This document shows positions 52,429 through 60,882 of a stretch of DNA of 64,000 nucleotides, one piece after another. The translations under genes and the position numbers were made by a program. The notes under the pieces were generated by a model, which saw only the letters and a list, made by a program, of their open reading frames with translations, was not told the DNA's origin and made no database searches. The stretch's first letter is position 1. Each line of letters opens with the position of its first letter. The stretch lies in NCBI GenBank assembly GCA_963807005.1, contig CAWDZK010000004.1, positions 310,001 to 374,000 on the forward strand. The letters are read 5' to 3'. The stretch is from CAWDZK01 sp963807005 (GTDB lineage: Bacteria; Actinomycetota; Actinomycetes; JACCUZ01).

Positions 52429-53430
52429 GTGGATTGGTATCTCGCAGGTGACGACCCGGCCTCGGTCACCCTGCTCCGGCACGAGATCCGTGACCACCTG
52501 CTCAGGCACGCCGTCCCCGACAGCGACGTCTCCGACGCCCAGCTCATCGTCACCGAGCTGCTCGCGAACGCGATCGAGCACACCACCGGGCCGACCTGGG
52601 TGCAGCTCTCGTGGCTGCAGGACCGCCCGCAGATCGTCGTGCGGGACCTCGGGCCGGGGTTTCAGCTTCCGGCGGGGACAGATCCCGCCGAGCCGGATCG
52701 GGTCCCGGACCTCGAGGGCGACGGTGGCAGGGGCTTGTTCCTCGTCAGCCACCTCGCTCCCGCCATGGCGGTCGCGGCGCGCAACGGCGGGGGCACCGAG
52801 ATCACTGCGGAGCTCCCGGTGCGCCGGGTGGCGTCCCGCAGCATCGACCCGACCCCCGCCGCCACCGGCGCCCTGCCCGCCCTCGACGAGGCGAGCCCGG
52901 TGGGCGGCTTCAGCCGCGAGGTCTTCCTGCGCGCCCTCGTCGTCCAGCTCTCGCAGGCCGTCGAGGACACTGCCGGCCCGGACACCGCCGAGGACGTCGT
53001 CGCCCAGGTAGGCCTCGCCGTCGGCGGCCAGATGGAAGCCGAGTTCCGTGCCGCCCGCGCGGTCGTGGACCGCCTCTCGCCCGACCAGCTCGCGGAGTGC
53101 TTCGTCCGGCTCAAGCACGCGATCGACGGCGGCTTCTGGGTCATCGAGGTCACGCCGGACCGCATCGTCCTCGGCAACACCCGCTGCCCGTTCGGGGACG
53201 CCGTCCGGATGGCCCCGGCGCTGTGCCGGATGACGAGCTCGGTGTTCGGGGGCGTCGCGGCTCGCAACCAGGACCACGGAGCCGCAGTCGTCCTGGAGGA
53301 GCGGATCGCCGTCGGGGACCCCGGCTGCCGGGTCGTGGTCTACCTGTCGGAGCCGTCCCCCCACGTCGCCCGGTTCGCCCACCGCTACGCCAGCCCGCCG
53401 CCCTCGGAGGAGGACGCAGCCGTCGGCTGA
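52429..53430 (+). CDS. Anti-sigma-like ATPase domain fused to a methanogen-type output domain
   Basis: A 333-residue protein. The first 130 residues are an RsbW-type histidine-kinase ATPase: ELLANAIEHT (N box), VRDLGPGF (G1), GRGLFLVSHL (G2). From about residue 165 there is a domain with QVGLAVGGQMEAEFRAAR, CPFGDAVRMAPALCRMTSSVFGGVAARNQ and ERIAVGDPGCRVVVYL, which resembles the MetOD1 output domain. No anti-anti-sigma or sigma gene is next to it. It is probably a signalling switch protein, target unknown. The GTG at 52429 has GGGAGCAGG upstream. Confidence 0.75.
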   Translation: MDWYLAGDDPASVTLLRHEIRDHLLRHAVPDSDVSDAQLIVTELLANAIEHTTGPTWVQLSWLQDRPQIVVRDLGPGFQLPAGTDPAEPDRVPDLEGDGGRGLFLVSHLAPAMAVAARNGGGTEITAELPVRRVASRSIDPTPAATGALPALDEASPVGGFSREVFLRALVVQLSQAVEDTAGPDTAEDVVAQVGLAVGGQMEAEFRAARAVVDRLSPDQLAECFVRLKHAIDGGFWVIEVTPDRIVLGNTRCPFGDAVRMAPALCRMTSSVFGGVAARNQDHGAAVVLEERIAVGDPGCRVVVYLSEPSPHVARFAHRYASPPPSEEDAAVG

Positions 53431-53537
53431 AGGGCGACCGACGCAAAGCATGGCGTAGGTGACAGAACCGCCTGCGCGAGAGCCTGGCGGTTCTCTATCC
53501 TCTCGCAGGAATCAAAGGTCGGACGCGGGGGTGGGAC

Positions 53538-53936
53538 ATGGGGTCATTCGGCGGCGGCAAGGGCTGGGTCGCGTTCGTGGTCATCGACAGCCTGGTCACG
53601 TTCTTCGGGCTGAGCTACATCTTCTTCCCGATGGGATCCGTCGTGGAGGACGGGAACAAGACCACCGGGATACTCGAGGTACCGCGGGAGGCCTGGGGCA
53701 GCTACGTCGTGCTGTCGGCAGTGGTCCTGCTGGTCGTCGCGCTGACGGGCTACCGTCGGGGAAGGCCATGGGCGTTCCGAGCGATGGCCTACCAGTTCGT
53801 CTTTCTCGTCGTCGTGGCGGCGGTGGAACCCGACCCGGTCGTGCCGACGATCTTCGCCGTCGTCCTGGCCGCCACGATGTGGTGGGGCCGTCAGCACTTC
53901 GCCGAACGGTCCGGCCAGGACGTCCTGACCGCCTGA
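53538..53936 (+). CDS. Hypothetical four-helix membrane protein
   Basis: A 132-residue protein with about three to four hydrophobic segments (VAFVVIDSLVTFFGLSYIFF; YVVLSAVVLLVVALTG; FVFLVVVAAVE; VPTIFAVVLAATMWWG). The polar loop after the first helix (VVEDGNKTTGILEVP) is outside a known motif. Function unknown. A purine-rich stretch, GGGGGTGGG, precedes the ATG. It lies 107 bases downstream of the previous gene and converges with the egt operon. Confidence 0.65.
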   Translation: MGSFGGGKGWVAFVVIDSLVTFFGLSYIFFPMGSVVEDGNKTTGILEVPREAWGSYVVLSAVVLLVVALTGYRRGRPWAFRAMAYQFVFLVVVAAVEPDPVVPTIFAVVLAATMWWGRQHFAERSGQDVLTA

Positions 53937-53953
53937 GAGCTCTCGCGGAGGAC

Positions 53954-54937
53954 CTACGTCGGCGGGACGGCGAGCGAGAGGGCGAAGTCGCCGGCCCGGT
54001 CGGTCCACCAGTCCGCGAGCTGCAGTCCGACGGAAGCGAACTCGCGCTGCACCCGGTCCCGGGTGAACTTCGCCGACACCTCGGTGCGCATCTCCTCGCC
54101 CGCGGCGAACTCGACCATCAGGTCGAGCGCCTTGACATGAACGGTCTGGGTCCTCAGCGAGCGCAGTCGCATCTCGATCCACTGCTGGTCGGCGTCCCAG
54201 ACCGCGACGTGCTCGAAGGCGGCCGGGTCGAAGTCACCGCCGAGCTCGCGGTTGACGACGTAGAGCACGTTGAGGTCGAACTGCGCGGTCACCCCGGCGC
54301 TGTCGTCGTAGGCGCGAACGAGTCGACCCGGGTCCTTGACGAGGTCGGTGCCGAGCAGAAACGCATCGCCGGGGCGAAGAGTGGCGGCCACTGCCCCGAG
54401 GAACCGCCCCCGCGGGGCTGGCTCGAAGTTGCCGATCGTGCCCCCGAGGAAGGCCACCAGCCGGCTCGGCCCTGCGGGGAGCAGCTCGAGGTGGGCCTCG
54501 AAGTCGGCCACCACCGCGTGCACGTCGAGGTCGGGGTAGTCGCCGGTGATGGCCTCGGCGGCGGCAATGAGGGCACCGTCGCTGACGTCGACGGGCACGT
54601 AGCGCTCCAGGGTGCCGGTGCCGGCCAGCGCGTCGAGCAGCAACCGGGTCTTCTCCGACGACCCGGAGCCGAGCTCGACCAGGGTGCGCGCTCGGGTGGC
54701 AGCGGCGATGTCACCAGCGTGCGCCGCCAGGATCTCCCGCTCCCGCCTGGTCGGGTAGTACTCCGGCAGCCGGGTGATCTGCTCGAACAGCTCGCTGCCT
54801 GCGTCGTCGTACAGCCATTTCGGCGGCAGCGTCTTGGGGGTGGCGGTCAGGCCGGCGTACACGTCCGCGGCCAATGCGTCGCGCGCGTCGTCGTCGCGGT
54901 AGTGGCGGTCGATGCGGACGCGGGGCCCCTGCGTCAT
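53954..54937 (-). CDS. egtD: L-histidine N-alpha-methyltransferase EgtD
   Basis: A 327-residue SAM-dependent methyltransferase that makes hercynine (trimethyl-histidine), the first intermediate of ergothioneine. It starts with RHYRDDDARDALAADVYAGLT and TLPPKWLYDDAGSELFEQIT, then VELGSGSSEKTRLLLDAL (SAM motif), VAFLGGTIGNF and YVVNRELGGDFDPAAF, all typical of EgtD. GGAGG precedes the ATG. It is the last gene of egtABCD, overlapping egtC by ATGA. Confidence 0.95.
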   Translation of the reverse strand: MTQGPRVRIDRHYRDDDARDALAADVYAGLTATPKTLPPKWLYDDAGSELFEQITRLPEYYPTRREREILAAHAGDIAAATRARTLVELGSGSSEKTRLLLDALAGTGTLERYVPVDVSDGALIAAAEAITGDYPDLDVHAVVADFEAHLELLPAGPSRLVAFLGGTIGNFEPAPRGRFLGAVAATLRPGDAFLLGTDLVKDPGRLVRAYDDSAGVTAQFDLNVLYVVNRELGGDFDPAAFEHVAVWDADQQWIEMRLRSLRTQTVHVKALDLMVEFAAGEEMRTEVSAKFTRDRVQREFASVGLQLADWWTDRAGDFALSLAVPPT

Positions 54938-55704
54938 GGCTGTCCTCCGGTGGGGGTCGGTTGCAGGTCCAGGGCCTGCTGGTCGAGGGAGTCCGCGGTG
55001 GCCACGAGGACCGAGCGATCCGGTACCGCGACCCAGTCGCCGCCGTCGTCGGACGGCTCAGAGGCAACGAGGACGCCGTCCCCGGACGTGCGGGTGTAGA
55101 GGGTGTCGCCCCACCTCGTGGCGGCGACCGTGTGGCCGTCGGTGAGCAGGAGGTTGAGCCGGCCGCCGGTCACCGCCACCACCTCGGCGACGACACCCGC
55201 CAGAGCGTCGGCCGGTGGCCGACCGTCCTCCAGCAGGTGGCGGGCCAACGTCCACAGCAGGGCCGAGTCGGTCGGTGCCTCGACCGCGGCCGACACGCCT
55301 GCCGGGAGACGAGCCCGCAGCTGCGGCGCAACACGGTCGAAGTCGTCGAGCGCGCCGTTGTGGCTGAACAGCCACCGGCCGGCGGTGAACGGCGCCGCGC
55401 CGGACTCCTCTGAGGGGAACGGGTGGGTCGCGGACCGGACCGCGGCCAGGACGCACCCGCTGCTCACCACGGCGGCCAGCGACGCGAAGGAGCTGTCGGT
55501 CCACAGCGGCTGACCGCGTCGGTAGCGCGCCGGCTCGGGTCGCTCGGCGGGCGCGTACCACCCCACGCCGAACCCGTCGGCGTTGACGGTGCCGTGCCGT
55601 TGCTCCCGCGGCGCGTACGACTGGCGGAGCAGCCCGTACGGCGGGTCCAGGACGATCTCCGCGAGTGTCCTCGACGCCCCGACCCAGGCCAGGTGGCGGC
55701 ACAC
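54934..55704 (-). CDS. egtC: Gamma-glutamyl hercynylcysteine sulfoxide hydrolase EgtC
   Basis: A 256-residue class II glutamine-amidotransferase-type Ntn hydrolase. Removal of Met exposes Cys2 (VCRHLAWVG), the catalytic residue. NADGFGVGWYAP and RSATHPFPSEESGAAPF and FSHNGALDDFD are the family pattern. It removes the glutamyl group from gamma-glutamyl hercynylcysteine sulfoxide. The GTG start at 55704 is fixed by the need for Cys at position 2, and lies four bases after the egtB stop. Confidence 0.93.
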   Translation of the reverse strand: MCRHLAWVGASRTLAEIVLDPPYGLLRQSYAPREQRHGTVNADGFGVGWYAPAERPEPARYRRGQPLWTDSSFASLAAVVSSGCVLAAVRSATHPFPSEESGAAPFTAGRWLFSHNGALDDFDRVAPQLRARLPAGVSAAVEAPTDSALLWTLARHLLEDGRPPADALAGVVAEVVAVTGGRLNLLLTDGHTVAATRWGDTLYTRTSGDGVLVASEPSDDGGDWVAVPDRSVLVATADSLDQQALDLQPTPTGGQP

Positions 55705-55708
55705 CGGG

Positions 55709-57043
55709 TCAGACTCCTTCGCCGGGGCCGGCGTCGCGAGCGCAACGAAAGCCGCTGAAGATCTGCCGGCGGATCGGGTGGTCCCAGTTGCGGAACGTGC
55801 AGCGGACGGCGGTCCGGTCGGTGGCCCACGAGCCGCCGCGCAGCACCCGGTAGTCCCCACCGAAGAACACCTCGGAGTACTCCTTGTACGGGAAGGACCG
55901 GAAGCCGGGGTAGCCGGTGAAGCCGCTGGCAGTCCACTCCCAGACGTCGCCGACCAGCTGGTGCACTCCGTAGGCGGACGCACCGGCCGGGTAGGACCCC
56001 ACCGGGGCCGGCTGATGGTGGCGCTGACCGAGGTTGGCGCGCTCGGGCGTGGGGGTCTCGTCGCCCCACGGGTAGCGCCGTTTGCGCCCGCTCCCGGGGT
56101 CCCAGGACGCGGCCTTCTCCCACTCCGGCTCGGTCGGCAGCCGCTTCCCGGCCCACCGGGCGTAGGCCTCGGCCTCGTGGAAGCAGACGTGCTGGACCGG
56201 CTGGTCCGGGGGCAACGGCTCGACCCGCCCCAGCCGACGCCGCAGCCACTCGCCCCCTTCCCGCAGCCAGAAGGCGGGGTGTCGCTTGCCCGACCGCTGG
56301 CGCCAGTCCCAGCCGCTGACGGTCCACCACTGCGGGTCCTCGTAGCCGCCGGCCTCGACGAAGGCCAGGTAGGCGCGGTTGGGGACCGGCGTGGTGTCGA
56401 TCCAGAACGGCGGCAGGTCCACCTCGTGCGCCGGCCGCTCGTTGTCGTAGGCCCAGCCGTCGTCGGACGTGCCCATGACGAACCGCCCGCCGGGCACGAG
56501 CACCTCGGCGGGAAGAGCCGCCGCGGACGCGGGAGCGGGGGCGGGTGGACGGTCGTGGAGCACGGCTGCCCCGCGGCGGAGCTGATGGGTGGCCAGCATC
56601 GTCTCGTCGTGCTGGTGCTCGTGCTGCACCACCATCGTGTAGACGAAGCCCTGGTCCAGCAACGGGTTGTCCGGCTCGAAGGGAAGCCGATGCAGCGAGT
56701 CGAGCACCTTGTCGCGAACGGTCCCGATGTAGGACCGTGCCTCGTCCGGGGCCAGCAGGGGCAGTGTGGGTCGTTCGGCGCGAGGGTGCTCGAAGGCGTC
56801 GTAGATGTCGTCGATCTCGGGACGCATCGGGTCGATGCCGGCCGCCGAGCGGAGCAGCCACAGCTCCTCGTAGTTGCCGACGTGGGCGAGGTCCCACACC
56901 AGCGGGGACATCAGCCGCGAGTGCTGCGCCACCAGCTCGTCCACGTCGAGCACGTCGGTGGTGAGCGCGAAGCTGCGCTGCCGCACCCGCTCCAGCTCGT
57001 CCGCGAGCAGCTGCTTGAGCCGGGCCTCGTCGATGACAGTCAT
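55709..57043 (-). CDS. egtB: Hercynine oxygenase EgtB
   Basis: A 444-residue non-haem iron enzyme that joins hercynine to gamma-glutamylcysteine with oxygen. The N-terminal DinB-like domain carries the iron ligands: His in LAHVGNYEELW and the HxxxH pair in VVQHEHQHDETM. The C-terminal sulfatase-modifying/FGE domain has GGRFVMGTSDDGWAYDNERP, RLPTEPEWEKAA, PWGDE and LRGGSWATDRTAVRCTFRNW. ATG 57043 overlaps the egtA stop by four bases. Confidence 0.95.
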   Translation of the reverse strand: MTVIDEARLKQLLADELERVRQRSFALTTDVLDVDELVAQHSRLMSPLVWDLAHVGNYEELWLLRSAAGIDPMRPEIDDIYDAFEHPRAERPTLPLLAPDEARSYIGTVRDKVLDSLHRLPFEPDNPLLDQGFVYTMVVQHEHQHDETMLATHQLRRGAAVLHDRPPAPAPASAAALPAEVLVPGGRFVMGTSDDGWAYDNERPAHEVDLPPFWIDTTPVPNRAYLAFVEAGGYEDPQWWTVSGWDWRQRSGKRHPAFWLREGGEWLRRRLGRVEPLPPDQPVQHVCFHEAEAYARWAGKRLPTEPEWEKAASWDPGSGRKRRYPWGDETPTPERANLGQRHHQPAPVGSYPAGASAYGVHQLVGDVWEWTASGFTGYPGFRSFPYKEYSEVFFGGDYRVLRGGSWATDRTAVRCTFRNWDHPIRRQIFSGFRCARDAGPGEGV

Positions 57044-58269
57044 GTCTGCTCCGCCCGCCAGTCGTCGAGCGCGTCGTCGGCCGGGGTGCGACCTCGTAGC
57101 ACGTATCGCTCCAGGTAGTCCGTGACCGGGCCGGCCAGTCCAGCCCCGTCGTCGATCCGTGGCAGTGCGTCCAGCACCGCCTCGAAGCAGTTGACGGCGG
57201 CACGTTGCAGCCGCGGGTCGGCGAGGGCGTCGCGGGCGACCGTCGTGGAGTCGACGGGACCGAGCTCGTCCAGGGCCGCGCGCGCCCGGTCGGCCGCTTG
57301 GGCGTTCTCGACCAGCGTGCTCGCGACCGCGACGGCGACCGGCCAGTGCTCGTCGGGCAGCGCGTCGAGGGTCCGCAGCTCGAGCCAGCCGTGCGGGCGC
57401 ACCGGGGGGAACAACGTCGTGAGGTGGTAGGCGAGGTCGTCGTACGTCGGCGGCGCGTGTCCGGAGGCGCCGTCGACCCACTCGGCGAAGGTCATGCCAG
57501 GGTCCGGCACCCAGGGCCCGTCGGAGCGGCGGATCAGCATCACCCGGGCGTCCAGGGCGTACCGAGCCCATGCCTCGGCCGGGTCGCCCGCAGCCGGTCG
57601 GCCGGTGCGACCGGGGTCGATACGCGCCCAGACGTCGGCGCGGGTGCTGCGCAGACCGGTCGGTCGGCCGAGCCGCAGCGGCGAGTTCGCGAACGCCGCC
57701 GTCAGCAGCGGGGCAAGGTCGTTGAGCAGGTCCCAGCGGCGGCGGACGTCCCGGGTGTCGGCTCCGGCGTCGAGGCTGACCTGCACGGCTGCCGTGCTGG
57801 ACATCATCACCCGGCCGCAGGGGTGGTCGGCGTCGAAGTACGCCTCCATCGCGACGTAGCGCGGGCTGTCGAGAACCCGCTGCACCGGGCGGGTGGGGGA
57901 CACACCGACGCCGTGTCGGCTGAGGCGGTGGTCGCCGAGGAGCTTGTCGAGGTGGCGCAGGTCGTCGCCGAGGAGCTCACACGCGGCCGCGGCGGAGGAG
58001 GCGCACGCGGTGCTGATCTCGAGCTGGCCGCCGGGCTCGAAGGTGACGGTGCTGCCGCCCGGCAGGGGGTCGGCGGCGTCGAGGAGTTGTTGCAGGTCAG
58101 CAGGCTGGACGGCGGCGCGGGGGTCGTCATCGGCGTGGACGAACCACTCCGACTCGATGCCGACCCGTCCCGGTGGGCCGGTCTTGAAGCAGGTGCGGGT
58201 CACGAACCCATGGACGTCGTGCTCGGAGCGAACCTGCGCAGCCGCGTCGGGGCCCTTGCTCGGATGCAT
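57040..58269 (-). CDS. egtA: Glutamate-cysteine ligase EgtA
   Basis: A 409-residue ATP-dependent ligase making gamma-glutamylcysteine for ergothioneine. GIESEWFVHADD near residue 38, TFEPGGQLEIST and VMMSSTAAVQVSLDAG are the ligase motifs. LLTAAFANSPLRLGRPTGLRSTRADVW is typical of EgtA. A GGGAGAGGC ribosome binding site precedes the ATG. It is the first gene of egtABCD. The 147 bases upstream hold the operon promoter; no clear box was found. Confidence 0.92.
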   Translation of the reverse strand: MHPSKGPDAAAQVRSEHDVHGFVTRTCFKTGPPGRVGIESEWFVHADDDPRAAVQPADLQQLLDAADPLPGGSTVTFEPGGQLEISTACASSAAAACELLGDDLRHLDKLLGDHRLSRHGVGVSPTRPVQRVLDSPRYVAMEAYFDADHPCGRVMMSSTAAVQVSLDAGADTRDVRRRWDLLNDLAPLLTAAFANSPLRLGRPTGLRSTRADVWARIDPGRTGRPAAGDPAEAWARYALDARVMLIRRSDGPWVPDPGMTFAEWVDGASGHAPPTYDDLAYHLTTLFPPVRPHGWLELRTLDALPDEHWPVAVAVASTLVENAQAADRARAALDELGPVDSTTVARDALADPRLQRAAVNCFEAVLDALPRIDDGAGLAGPVTDYLERYVLRGRTPADDALDDWRAEQT

Positions 58270-58416
58270 CGGCTGCCTCTCCCTCGGTCCTGGTGTCTGA
58301 ACAGGCTTCTCGGTGGCCCTGGACGGTAAACCCGTGGTCCGACAGTCCCCTTCCGCGGACGCAGGCGAAGTCTCACTCCGGGCCTTCTCCGTTACACGTG
58401 TCGCGGCGCTGTCCGG

Positions 58417-59751
58417 CTACCGTCGGCGGCCGGCTCGGCGGGCGGGGCTGCGCGCCGAGCGGCGGCGGGCAACGACGTCCCGGATGGGCGGCACGACCAG
58501 GCCCTCCGATGCCATCCGCGCCCGCACCAGTCGCCGACTGCGCACGATGCCGACCAACCCGACCGCCCAGACGAGGTACTGCACCGACAGCGCGGCCCGG
58601 AACTCGCCCAGGCTGTAGCCGCCGCGCTCGCCGGAGTGCAGCAGGTCGAGCACCACGCCGACGAGCAGCATGGTGCCCAGCGCGGCGACGAAGCCGCCCA
58701 CGTTGACGATGCCGGTCGCGGTGCCGAGCCGGTTCGGCGGGTTGAAGGTGCGGGCGTAGTCGAAGGCGATCATCGACCCGGGGCCGCCGAGGGCGAGGGT
58801 CAGCACCAGCACCACGATCAGCCAGGTCGGCGCAGGTCCTGGCCACGCCAGCACGAGCGTCCAGGCCGCGACGTTGAGCCCGATGATGCCGAGCACGAGC
58901 CACGAGCGACGCAGCGGATGGCGCTGCACCATCACTCCGACGAACGGCGCCGCCGCCAGACCGGCGAGGACCAGCAGGGTGAACAACGCCGACGCGGTCC
59001 GGCGGGGGAGCGACTCGCCGGAGACGAGGAAGGGGAAGCCCCACAGCAGCGCGAAGACCGTGCCTGAGTACTGCGAGGTGAAGTGCGTCCACAGCCCGAG
59101 CCGGGTGCCGGGATGCTGCCACACGCTGCGCAGGTCGGCGCCGGCCTGCCGCAGGGTGAGTGCGTCGGCGGGCCGGGCAGCCCCGGTGGGGGAGTCACGC
59201 ACCACCAGCGCCACGAGCACGCCGACGAAGACCCCGAGCCCGGCGACCGAGAGGAAGGCGGTCGTCCAGCCCGGCCCGTGCAGCAGCGCGACGAGAGGGA
59301 CGGCGCTGAGGATCTGCCCGAGCTGGCCGACCAGGCCGGTGGTCTGGGTCATGACCGGAATGCGTCGCGGCGGCAGCCAGGCGTTGACCAGCCGCAGCAC
59401 GCTGATGAACGTCATCGCGTCGCCGGCCCCGACCAGAACGCGGCCGCCGACGGCCAGGGGCACGGTGTGGCTCAACGCCAGCAGCAGCTGGCCTCCGGCC
59501 ATGAGGAACGCGCCGGCAGCGATCAGCCGGCGCGGGCCGAAGCGGTCGAGCAGCAGCCCCACCGGCACCTGCAGCCCGGCATACACCAGCAGCTGGAGCA
59601 CGGCGAAGCTGGCCAGCGCACTGGCCGAGATGTCGAAGCGGCGGGCGGTGTCCAGCCCGGCGACGCCGAGCGAGGTGCGTTGCAGCACGGCCACGACGTA
59701 CGCGGCCATGGCGACGGACCAGATGGTCCAGGCGCGGCGCGAGGAGGTCAT
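58417..59751 (-). CDS. MFS transporter
   Basis: A 444-residue major facilitator with 12 predicted helices. Between helices 2 and 3 it has PVGLLLDRFGPRRLIAAG, the family G-x-x-x-D-R-x-G-R motif, and GRVLVGAGDAMTFISVLRL in helix 4. VMTQTTGLVGQLGQILSAVPLVAL lies in helix 5. The substrate is not known; it resembles multidrug or small-acid carriers. Its tail is Arg-rich. Only 147 bases separate its stop from the egtA start, both on the minus strand. Confidence 0.88.
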   Translation of the reverse strand: MTSSRRAWTIWSVAMAAYVVAVLQRTSLGVAGLDTARRFDISASALASFAVLQLLVYAGLQVPVGLLLDRFGPRRLIAAGAFLMAGGQLLLALSHTVPLAVGGRVLVGAGDAMTFISVLRLVNAWLPPRRIPVMTQTTGLVGQLGQILSAVPLVALLHGPGWTTAFLSVAGLGVFVGVLVALVVRDSPTGAARPADALTLRQAGADLRSVWQHPGTRLGLWTHFTSQYSGTVFALLWGFPFLVSGESLPRRTASALFTLLVLAGLAAAPFVGVMVQRHPLRRSWLVLGIIGLNVAAWTLVLAWPGPAPTWLIVVLVLTLALGGPGSMIAFDYARTFNPPNRLGTATGIVNVGGFVAALGTMLLVGVVLDLLHSGERGGYSLGEFRAALSVQYLVWAVGLVGIVRSRRLVRARMASEGLVVPPIRDVVARRRSARSPARRAGRRR

Positions 59752-59832
59752 GGTCCGCCCATGGTCCTCCCTCGAAGGGCATCGCTGCCCCGTCGCCTGG
59801 TGGAGCGGCGCGCACGCGGGTAGGGGGAGGAC

Positions 59833-60342
59833 ATGTGGTTCGACTCGTGGTCCGATCTCTGGCGCACCCTGATCGTCGGTGGCGCCTCCTACCTCACACT
59901 CGTCGCCGTGCTGCGGCTGTCGGGCAAACGGACGCTCGCCAAGCTCAACGCGTTCGACCTGGTGGTCACGGTCGCGTTCGGCTCGACGCTGGCCACCGTG
60001 CTGCTCAACTCCAGCGTGTCGTGGGCGGAGGGCGCCGTCGCCTTCGGCCTGCTGGCCGCCCTCCAGTTCGCGGTCGCCCTGACCTCGACCCGCTGGCCAC
60101 GTGCACGGGGCGCCGTGACCGCCCGGCCGACGCTGCTGCTCCGCGACGGTCAGCCGATCCCCGGCGCCATGGGCTCGCAGCGGGTGACCCGCGAGCAGGT
60201 GATGCAGGCCGTCCGGGGATCTGGCCTGGGCAGCCTCGCATCGGTGGCGGCGGTCGTGCTGGAGACGGACGGGTCACTGAGCGTGGTCCCCGGCCAGCAG
60301 CTCGGCGACGGCTCGGCGTTGCAGGACGTCGTCCCACCCTGA
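59833..60342 (+). CDS. DUF421 (YetF-like) membrane protein
   Basis: A 169-residue protein with three N-terminal helices and a cytoplasmic alpha/beta domain. LRLSGKRTLAKLNAFDLVVTVAFGSTLATVLLN is the DUF421 signature, and GAVTARPTLLLRDGQPIPGAM is the start of the cytoplasmic domain. GGGGGAGG precedes the ATG. Function unknown; YetF relatives bind small ligands in spore-formers. It diverges from the MFS gene. Confidence 0.88.
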   Translation: MWFDSWSDLWRTLIVGGASYLTLVAVLRLSGKRTLAKLNAFDLVVTVAFGSTLATVLLNSSVSWAEGAVAFGLLAALQFAVALTSTRWPRARGAVTARPTLLLRDGQPIPGAMGSQRVTREQVMQAVRGSGLGSLASVAAVVLETDGSLSVVPGQQLGDGSALQDVVPP

Positions 60343-60345
60343 CCG

Positions 60346-60365
60346 GCGGCCGTCGTCGCGGCCGC
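60346..60365. terminator. Hairpin between convergent DUF421 and cupin genes
   Basis: GCGGCCG (60346-60352), loop TCGTCG, CGGCCGC (60359-60365): a perfect 7-bp stem filling almost the whole 26-base gap between two convergent stop codons. It could serve both directions. Confidence 0.45.
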
Positions 60366-60368
60366 GTC

Positions 60369-60860
60369 TCAGCCGACGATCTCGTAGCCGAAGGCTGCAG
60401 CGCTGCGCACGACGCGCTCGACGTCAATGGCTGCCGTCGGCGGGTAGGTGGGCGACTCGGCCGGCACTCCCACCTCGGCCACGAACCGCTCGAACTTCGC
60501 CGGCGCGGTGAGGTGCCAGATCCGGGCGGGTGCGTCGTCCCCGACGCGGAAGCCGTGGAGCACGCCTCGTGGCAGCACGACCGTGTCGCCCTTGCCGACG
60601 GTCCACTGCTGGCCGGCGCAGGTCACCGACATGCTTCCCTCGATGATGCCGAAGACCTCCTCCTCGTTGTGGTGGATGTGGCTCGGGGGAGCGAACCCCG
60701 GCGGCATGTACTGCTCGAGCAGCGTGAAGGAACCGGCGGTGTCCTCCGCCCCGGCCTTCAGGGTCATCAGGGACCCGAGGAACCACCACGCCCGCGACCC
60801 TTCTCCCGGGCCGAAGACTCGTCCTTGCAGCTCCCGCTGCTCCTGCCGTGTGTCGGTCAT
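60369..60860 (-). CDS. Cupin domain protein
   Basis: A 163-residue cupin. Motif 1 is PPSHIHHNEEEVFGIIEGSM (two His and a Glu) and motif 2 is LPRGVLHGFRVGDD (one His), a complete metal site. The start MTDTRQEQRELQGRVFGPGEG is typical of a small cupin annotated in soil actinobacteria. ATG 60860 has GGAAGGGACCTGGAG upstream. It follows the NmrA gene on the same strand, 22 bases after its stop, suggesting one operon under the divergent TetR. Confidence 0.82.
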   Translation of the reverse strand: MTDTRQEQRELQGRVFGPGEGSRAWWFLGSLMTLKAGAEDTAGSFTLLEQYMPPGFAPPSHIHHNEEEVFGIIEGSMSVTCAGQQWTVGKGDTVVLPRGVLHGFRVGDDAPARIWHLTAPAKFERFVAEVGVPAESPTYPPTAAIDVERVVRSAAAFGYEIVG

Positions 60861-60882
60861 CTCCAGGTCCCTTCCTGCTCGG

